From: Siphonodentalium dalli
Taxonomy: Eukaryota > Mollusca > Scaphopoda > Gadilida > Siphonodentaliidae
Assembly (NCBI GenBank): GCA_032622095.1
Contig: CP136067.1
Location: 130,545,030-130,609,029, forward strand
Length of the DNA stretch: 64,000 bases
Reading direction: 5' to 3'
The translations under genes and the position numbers were made by a program. The notes under the pieces were generated by a model that worked only from the letters and a program-made list of their open reading frames with translations, did not search any database and was not told the DNA's origin. Shown one piece after another: positions 54,926 to 61,148 of the stretch; the first letter of the stretch is position 1; the number at the start of each line of letters is the position of its first letter.

Positions 54926-56320
54926 TCAACCCACATGTTGAATATCGCCCGGTGACGAATCAATATTATCACAATGGTTTTCCGGGTTTGTTGAACATGA
55001 CTTAGAAATCGAGACCTCTCCTCCAAACTCCGAACATTCTTGCCTACGTACCTTCTTATCATTTGAAATTGGAAATGGGCAGTGATGTGAGTCGAAGTTC
55101 AGCCCGGATGAACCAGGCCAAGCCTCTCCCACAACCCCTGAGCATTCTGCTTCCCCTGTCACTTTTTCACACGACCTTGGAGGCATCCGTTGCAGTGAGT
55201 CAAGATTCAGCCCGGACTGGCCAGGCCAAGCCTCTTCCCCATGCTCCGAATGCTCTTTATCATGCGATAGCTCTGTTCCCCTTGGTTCTTCAGTTGAAAT
55301 TGGAAACCATTTTGTTTGTGTCGCTTTTTCACACGACATGGGACACGTCCGTTGCAGTGAGTCAAGGCCTAGCACGGGTGAACCAGGCCCAGCCTCCCCC
55401 ACATGCTCCGAACGCCTTACATATTCCATTTCACATGGTTGTTCTGTCCCCATTTGCTTATGGACTAAATTCTCATCGATCTGGGCCAAAGACTTACTAC
55501 AACCCGGGGGCCCAACATTACAATTCCCCCTTCCTATCTCATCAGTTTCTGATGGAACATATTCCTCAAACCTGATCATTTCGCCACCCTCAGTGGGAAT
55601 GCTTTCACCCCCAACAGACAACTCTTTGGCTAACAAATCGAGAGAAATGCCATGTTTTTTCATAAAGTCCAACCCCAACAACATATCATCTTCAATAGGA
55701 GCGACATATATATATTCCTCAAATGTTTGACATCCAATATTTATTTGGATGGGCCCTACATATGAACCAGTGAATTTTGAATTTCTAGCAGCCATCCTCA
55801 TAAGTTCTTGTTTAATGACACTAGGTTTACAATTCAATTTGTTAAAAATTGTGTCAGATATAATGGCGACATCAGCTGCCGTGTCAACGATTGCATGTAG
55901 TTCTAGCCCATTTACTAATAAGGGTAGATTTATCATTGACCTCTGAATTCGGCGAATGAAAATTTCCTTCAAATCGGATGCACCTGTGTCAAATACCTGT
56001 TCATCTTGGAAGAATTTACTGGAGTTCTCAGTTACCTCCATACAGAAATCCACTGGATCATGTTTTGATTTATGGTCGGGTCCCTCCCCACAAACATTGA
56101 GACTTGAAGAACTTATGTCTAACAAATTCCGATCCCACCCAGAATGGTGATCTACCTGTGGCTGTGGTACGCGGGGTTGGCCAGTCTTTGACCGACTTTG
56201 CCCATGCTCGCACAGCCACCTGTCTTCATCACTCTGCGTGGGATCCGGGAGGTCATTTGAACAACCGCGAATTACTCTCTGACCTCTCGAGGAGTCGCGC
56301 TGTAGTTTCCCTGTGCAAAT
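54926..56320 (-). CDS. Aspartic protease region of pol
   Basis: The frame is open from 56320 (just after a TAG at 56321-56323) to TGA 54926 and is -1 relative to gag, so it overlaps the end of gag by about 50 nt. A retropepsin is visible: LHAIVDTAADVAIIS (active-site DTA, a variant of DTG/DSG) and MLLGLDFMKKHG (the ILGxDFL motif). It would cut the Gag-Pol polyprotein. The C-terminal third is a linker holding three copies of the AWPGxSGLxLDSLQ module also present in gag. There is no ATG near the start; expression probably depends on the slippery site at 56305-56311. Confidence 0.85.
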   Translation of the reverse strand: MCTGKLQRDSSRGQRVIRGCSNDLPDPTQSDEDRWLCEHGQSRSKTGQPRVPQPQVDHHSGWDRNLLDISSSSLNVCGEGPDHKSKHDPVDFCMEVTENSSKFFQDEQVFDTGASDLKEIFIRRIQRSMINLPLLVNGLELHAIVDTAADVAIISDTIFNKLNCKPSVIKQELMRMAARNSKFTGSYVGPIQINIGCQTFEEYIYVAPIEDDMLLGLDFMKKHGISLDLLAKELSVGGESIPTEGGEMIRFEEYVPSETDEIGRGNCNVGPPGCSKSLAQIDENLVHKQMGTEQPCEMEYVRRSEHVGEAGPGSPVLGLDSLQRTCPMSCEKATQTKWFPISTEEPRGTELSHDKEHSEHGEEAWPGQSGLNLDSLQRMPPRSCEKVTGEAECSGVVGEAWPGSSGLNFDSHHCPFPISNDKKVRRQECSEFGGEVSISKSCSTNPENHCDNIDSSPGDIQHVG

Positions 56321-59300
56321 CTATTTTGTTGGTTCCTGGCTGGACAGTGTGCCCTTATGTGGCCAAAACCCTGACATCCAAAACAGCGAATATTCGTCAA
56401 ATTCTTTGTGTACTGGGCTGTATTTGGGTTATTCGGGTTCTTATTTTGATTGGCCTCGTAATTGGTTTTCTTCTGGTAATTGTATTGCCCCTTTTGATTA
56501 TGATTTCCCATGGCAACCTGACCCTGTGCCCTGCCATCAGATGACTTCCTTGCGAATGATGCTAGTTTACCAATTTCTGTTGTCAAATTGGACATACTCT
56601 GGGACATACTCGACTTAAACGTGTCCATATCCCCCTGGAGGGTTGCAATTCTGTCATCCTCCTCCCGGGTACTAGTAAGAGACACGGCCGGCATTCCGAA
56701 TGAGACTTGCCGGGCCTCTCTCTTTTTCCCATTTCCCTCACCCCGACTTGACAACATATATTGAACACTAGTTTTGGCCTCTTCCATTGACTCATGCCTA
56801 ATGCCCTGGTGAAAACTGGCTACCTCTTTGTCCCTCAACCCACGGCAAAACCTCGATGCCAAATGTCCCTCCAACACTTTGGTTGATGCCCCCTCAAAGA
56901 CTCTGCACCCTAGATCTTGCAATCTATCGGCCCAATCCTCCAGGGACTCATGAGGTTCCTGACAGGCGTTATAAAAGACATTAGCCAAAGTATCTGGTGG
57001 CAATGTTTCCCCAAATCTAGTGGCCAATTTTCCCATCATCCATTTGAATCTCCCCTCTGGGTTTTGTTTTTTTATCATCGTGAAATACTCTGAGGCCTTC
57101 CCCTCCAAAGCCCAACAAAGAGTATTACGTTTTTCGGAATCTTCCATATGTCCCGTACTAACAAACGCCATAATCTTATCACGAAAAGCCGCAAATTTCC
57201 CCTTTCCGTCGTACTTAAGTACACAATGCGGCCTTCTGCCTTTATTTCCCCCATACATGTAGGTACCACCCCGGGAAACATCGCTACCACCCCCCTGGTT
57301 GCGAACTGGTGATGGCGATGAGCTACTACTGCTACTAGAGCTAGTAGTGCTCCTTTTCCGATGACTACTCTTTGCATGTTTTTTTCTTCGCACCACAGGT
57401 GATGCGTCTCTACGGGATTCGCGCTCCTTATGGGACTTGGTCCCCTTATAACTTGATTTACGTTTACAGTCGTGCTCCCTACTATCCCGTTCTGTCAATC
57501 GCCTTATGCGGTGGCTGATTTCATCGAACTCTCCCATATGGTCAGAAGTTATGTGCTGAACCTTGTACGGAACAATGTCTTTACATGTATATGGAATCGG
57601 TGAATACATGTTGGCAGTTGTTTGCTCAACATTCAGCCCGGGCCAAGTCCCTCGCAAACATTGCTGCCTGTGCAGATTCGTGGAGTCGAATTGACCTGTG
57701 GCAGGTGTTCGCTCAAGGCCTAGCCCGGGTGAACCAGGCCCAGCCCCTCGCAAACATTCCTGTCTGTGCAGATATGTGAAGTTTAATGGAACTGTAGTAT
57801 TTTCATATATGTTGGCAGGTGTTCGTTCAAGGCCTAGCCCGGGTGAACCAGGCCCAGCCCCTCGCAAACATTCCTGTCTGTGCAGATTTGTGAAGTTTAA
57901 TGGAACTGTAGTATTTTCATATATGTTGGCAGGTGTTCGTTCAAGGCCTAGCCCGGGTGAACCAGGCCCAGCCCCTCGCAAACATTCCTGCTTGTGCAGA
58001 TTTGTGGAGTTATGAGAAATTGTTTTGGCAGGTGTTTGCTCAAGATTCAGCCCGGTCTGGCCAGGCCAAGTCCCTCGCAAACATTCCTTTTTGTGCAGAT
58101 TGGTGGACTCATGCCGACTTATGGTATCTGGCAATGAGGTATGTATGGAAATTGGTTGTCGAGTTTTACTGTTATGTAAGATTTCCGGTCTTTGCTGAAT
58201 GACGATGGGGTCATACTTTGCACGCATCTGCTCGGGGCTCAGCCCGGGCTGGCCAGGCCAAGCTCCTTGCCGATGTGTGTTGGGGTCAAACCTAGTTGCC
58301 TGCATCTGCTCAAGACTCAGCCCGGATTTACCAGGCCAAGCCCCTTGCTGATGTGTCGGGTTATCATTGACTACCCCCGAAAATCCCTTAACCATAATGT
58401 CACCCAGCCCCTCGCTCTCCGAGACTGTTGAGTTATTTCTTGAACGAAACGTGGAGCAAGTCAGAGTCCCTGACGAGTCCAGTTCCAATGATACCCTTGA
58501 CGAATTAGAATCCCTTGAAGAATTAACCTTGTGACGTTTGGGTGAATTATTGTCAACCTTGGTGATGACCAATGAATTTCGGGCGGCTCGTGTTTTAAGA
58601 GACTTATGTTTCCCTGTTGACCTTGATGACCCAGACGACCTTGATGTCACTGATGAATGTGATGCATCTGATGACCTCGGCATGGCCGATGAACTCGACC
58701 GCCCCGATGACCTTGATACCCCCGATGAACATGATACCCTTGACCTGCTGGAAATTCTCGAGTCATCCAATCCATTCCCGGTCCTACCCCTATTCCCCTC
58801 CACCACCAATTTCTTGGATTTGGACACTTCACTTGACTTCCGAGGGGTGGATTGGGCTATTGGCTGTACTCCAGACAGGTCCATGGATTTAGATTGGGGT
58901 TCGGGAAGTTTAACGTCTTTGGTTGGACGAAACTCATGTGGCTCCACCATGGGGGCATTTGTGGCCATAATTGGTTTGGAATCCCCTCTCTCATTTGTGT
59001 AATAGCCCACTGGTATTTCTGATCTAGGGGCTCCTCGAACAAGATAACCGTGGGCAGGTTCTAAACCAGGCCTCTCCATCAACAACTTGTGGGGCTCCCT
59101 CAACTCCGGCGTCGCCTCCACATCACCCCAAGATATCCACCCTGGGGAGACACTTGGGTTACTCTGAAGTGATGCCTTAGGGGTCACCCCGGTTGCAGTC
59201 GGTTGGTGCCATGCGCCAGAAAGGTTCGAAACTTCCTGCCCTGACGTAACGGGGGTCAGCAATTTGATTTCCCCTCCCTCAACCCTGTCCACAACACCCC

Positions 59301-59625
59301 CCGAGATGCTATCTCCCAATAGTCCTCCCGGGCGAGCTTGGGCGACACCCACTCTAGAGTCTGCACAATGCCCCGGGTATAATGTGTCTGTTCGAAGCAC
59401 AGTTTCACTGTCCTCGAATCTAGGCCCCCTTTTATCCTTTGCATCATAAGGCGCGTATGAGAAACATTGCCTAATCTGAGGCTGGATGCATAAGTCGATG
59501 AGGTGGTTCTCATCGAGATTCCCATACATGTGTCTATTTAACAGAATTAAATCCGCCCTCTTCACCCCAACTCTCGAAACATTTAATAATTCCCCATAAG
59601 AACATAAATTTATCTGAACCGACAT
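56272..59625 (-). CDS. Gag polyprotein (1117 codons), unusually long
   Basis: I start at ATG 59625 (MSVQINLC), the first in the frame. The N-terminal half is low complexity: an Arg/Ser-rich run (SRISSRSRVSCSSGVSRSS) and about eight PGxxGLxLExxxA modules, some in near-identical 36-38-residue tandem copies (57700-58010). The capsid-like domain follows (PHCVLKYDGKGKFAAFRDKI, then FCRGLRDKEVASF), then a zinc knuckle CFGCQGFGHIRAHC (56385-56344, CX2CX4HX4C) for RNA binding. Gag forms the particle that packages the element's RNA. Usual gypsy Gags have 250-500 residues; the excess is the repeat region. It ends at TAA 56272, just after the slippery site. Confidence 0.92.
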   Translation of the reverse strand: MSVQINLCSYGELLNVSRVGVKRADLILLNRHMYGNLDENHLIDLCIQPQIRQCFSYAPYDAKDKRGPRFEDSETVLRTDTLYPGHCADSRVGVAQARPGGLLGDSISGGVVDRVEGGEIKLLTPVTSGQEVSNLSGAWHQPTATGVTPKASLQSNPSVSPGWISWGDVEATPELREPHKLLMERPGLEPAHGYLVRGAPRSEIPVGYYTNERGDSKPIMATNAPMVEPHEFRPTKDVKLPEPQSKSMDLSGVQPIAQSTPRKSSEVSKSKKLVVEGNRGRTGNGLDDSRISSRSRVSCSSGVSRSSGRSSSSAMPRSSDASHSSVTSRSSGSSRSTGKHKSLKTRAARNSLVITKVDNNSPKRHKVNSSRDSNSSRVSLELDSSGTLTCSTFRSRNNSTVSESEGLGDIMVKGFSGVVNDNPTHQQGAWPGKSGLSLEQMQATRFDPNTHRQGAWPGQPGLSPEQMRAKYDPIVIQQRPEILHNSKTRQPISIHTSLPDTISRHESTNLHKKECLRGTWPGQTGLNLEQTPAKTISHNSTNLHKQECLRGAGPGSPGLGLERTPANIYENTTVPLNFTNLHRQECLRGAGPGSPGLGLERTPANIYENTTVPLNFTYLHRQECLRGAGPGSPGLGLERTPATGQFDSTNLHRQQCLRGTWPGLNVEQTTANMYSPIPYTCKDIVPYKVQHITSDHMGEFDEISHRIRRLTERDSREHDCKRKSSYKGTKSHKERESRRDASPVVRRKKHAKSSHRKRSTTSSSSSSSSSPSPVRNQGGGSDVSRGGTYMYGGNKGRRPHCVLKYDGKGKFAAFRDKIMAFVSTGHMEDSEKRNTLCWALEGKASEYFTMIKKQNPEGRFKWMMGKLATRFGETLPPDTLANVFYNACQEPHESLEDWADRLQDLGCRVFEGASTKVLEGHLASRFCRGLRDKEVASFHQGIRHESMEEAKTSVQYMLSSRGEGNGKKREARQVSFGMPAVSLTSTREEDDRIATLQGDMDTFKSSMSQSMSNLTTEIGKLASFARKSSDGRAQGQVAMGNHNQKGQYNYQKKTNYEANQNKNPNNPNTAQYTKNLTNIRCFGCQGFGHIRAHCPARNQQNRFAQGNYSATPREVRE
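56305..56311 (-). promoter_or_regulatory. -1 ribosomal frameshift slippery site GGGAAAC
   Basis: In element sense G GGA AAC lies in the gag frame exactly as X XXY YYZ, 33 nt before the gag stop and inside the gag/pol overlap, with pol in the -1 frame. GGGAAAC is a heptamer used by known retroviruses for -1 frameshifting. Downstream a seven-pair stem GAGGTCA/TGACCTC can form, but 18 nt after the heptamer, which is longer than the usual 5-9 nt. The stimulatory structure is therefore uncertain. Confidence 0.75.
57640..58340 (-). repeat. Internal gag repeats (PGSPGLGLE modules)
   Basis: The sequence GCCTAGCCCGGGTGAACCAG (plus strand) and its surroundings recur at about 57716, 57830 and 57944 with 114-bp spacing and almost no change. 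Diverged copies lie near 57630, 58048, 58242 and 58318. This is recent tandem duplication on top of older ones. Confidence 0.9.
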
Positions 59626-60303
59626 GTCTGCCGTCAAATATTGCAACTTCTGACTAACTGAGCAAATAGCCGATCTAAGTAACACTTCGCGTTTGTAATA
59701 TAGACAAAACTGTACCCTGAAACAATACCTGTCCTAATATCACCAACTAGTATTCCAGTGATATTTAACACCAACTCCACAGTGGTACAAGTATTACCCC
59801 AAACTGGTTATAGTAGTTATCAACAAGAGACCTTCACTTCACCAAAATAATGATAGTTTGGCCTGACCCTATAACCAATTTAACAGTGACTATAAATACA
59901 CAAGAAAACTGCAAGTAACACTTCGGGTTTGTAAATATTGACAAAACTGTACTCTTGAAACAATACTTGTCCTAATATTATAAAATATTTGACACAAACA
60001 CCACAGAAGTACAAGTATTACTCTCAACGGGCTATATCTATCAGCTAACAGTAGCCATTTACTTCACCAGAATGTTGCATTCTGGCCGCATACATTGGCA
60101 AAACACGAGAAAAACTGATCAAAATAAACAAAATGTCTCAGCTGGAATTATATTTGTTTACCGGGCGAATCACCACTTCTTCAAGATGGCGGCAATTATG
60201 AAAAATAGTCACCAATTTTCGTGACCAACAAACTCAAAGGAAATAAACACAATAAACCGAGTGAAATCACGCAGATAAAGTTTTCAACTGCTCGCAGCGC
60301 CAT
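59626..60303 (-). other. 5' leader with internal duplication
   Basis: Between the 5' LTR and the gag ATG lie about 680 nt. CAAGTAACACTTCGGGTTTG (60-bp block near 59913-59980) is repeated near 59675-59740 as TAAGTAACACTTCGCGTTTG, about 237 bp apart, and similarity continues in patches. The leader would hold the packaging signal; the function of the duplication is unknown. Confidence 0.65.
60285..60302 (-). other. Primer-binding site
   Basis: One base after the 5' LTR (element sense) comes TGGCGCTGCGAGCAGTTG. It begins with TGG, complementary to the CCA end of a tRNA, at the normal distance. I cannot name the tRNA: none of the common primers I remember matches beyond the first six bases. Confidence 0.7.
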
Positions 60304-60810
60304 TGTTATAACTTTGCCTATGAGCTGCGATGTGACAAAGTATAACTACAGTAATATTGCGTTTATACCAAACATGAAATACAAACGGGGCAGAGAAGGG
60401 GTCAAGAAAAGATGTCTCACCTAATCTGCTCGTCTGTATTCTGTTTGGTCCGGTGGTCTGTTGTCGTGAATCTGTGGGCAAGTCCGTGTCGTTATCCTTG
60501 ATGATGGCGTATTAGATGAGTGATGATTGATGAGTGTTGGATATCGGCCAACGTCCTATAAAACTGTTATGAAGTCCGAATATAACTTGGAACAACATGC
60601 GACTGTTCTTGTCGAGAATCGTAACCACAAGAGATCGATAGGGAGATGTATTCTTCCGCGCCACGGAAACCTTCCTTCACTCAGTCCGTGCGCCACTCAG
60701 CGTCCTGGATTCGGTCACCTGATACACTGACCTTTGACGTGGTCATTCATAACAACAATAGTCAACAAAACACATGTGCACAGTCCACGTGTACCTCAAC
60801 ATTCACCACA
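60304..60810 (-). repeat. 5' LTR (507 bp)
   Basis: Near-identical to 45371-45877, with the same length and ends. In element sense a TATA-like TTTTATAGGACG occurs near 60550-60562, a candidate promoter; there is no clear polyadenylation signal. The CATT target duplication follows at 60811-60814. Confidence 0.95.
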
Positions 60811-60932
60811 CATTCTATAATTTCAACTTCAAGAAGTCACATATACAAAAAACAAAGGGATGTAATCCCTCAAGCAGGAAGTGAACATACTCGTTTAAAG
60901 TCACACTCAATATTCACTCTAACAATATCACA
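60811..60932 (-). repeat. Start of the 3' LTR of the older gypsy element
   Basis: In element sense the purine-rich GTAGGAGGGA is followed directly by TGTGATATTG, the classic polypurine-tract/LTR junction. The LTR then runs to 60811, where it is cut by the insertion of the 15.4-kb element; CATT is duplicated at the two edges. Confidence 0.7.
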
Positions 60933-61148
60933 TCCCTCCTACACTTTAGATTGAAAATTTACTTTTGACTGATAATAATGAACTACTGAAAAGAAAAGAT
61001 AGTGAGTTATTTAAAACTTTTAAACTAGATAAACTTATGAAAGTTAACTGTTTTTGAAACTCTCAAAACCCACAATTACTATAAAGTCAGTCACATACTT
61101 AAAATCCTACTCGAATTCACAACACTTTCACACAGTTCTACTTCAAAA
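60933..61148 (-). other. 3' untranslated region of the older gypsy element
   Basis: AT-rich non-coding DNA between the end of the integrase-derived ORF (61149) and the LTR start. The polypurine tract is at about 60933-60943. Confidence 0.6.

Larger units (their letters stand above)
45371..60810 (-). mobile_element. 15.4-kb Ty3/gypsy LTR retrotransposon with Tpt1-like and TatD-like genes
   Basis: The element is complete from LTR to LTR: 507-bp LTRs (TG...CA), CATT target duplications (45367-45370, 60811-60814), a primer-binding site and a polypurine tract. On the minus strand the order is gag, protease, reverse transcriptase, RNase H, integrase (the Ty3/gypsy order) with a PHD finger, and then an accessory block of about 4.5 kb. 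That block encodes an unknown repeat-rich protein, an RNA 2'-phosphotransferase domain, a C2H2 finger and a TatD nuclease. The total is more than twice the length of a usual gypsy element. LTR identity of about 99.2% (four differences seen) means recent insertion, yet pol and the accessory block contain several frame breaks. This copy probably needs help in trans, unless the breaks are sequencing errors. Confidence 0.95.
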
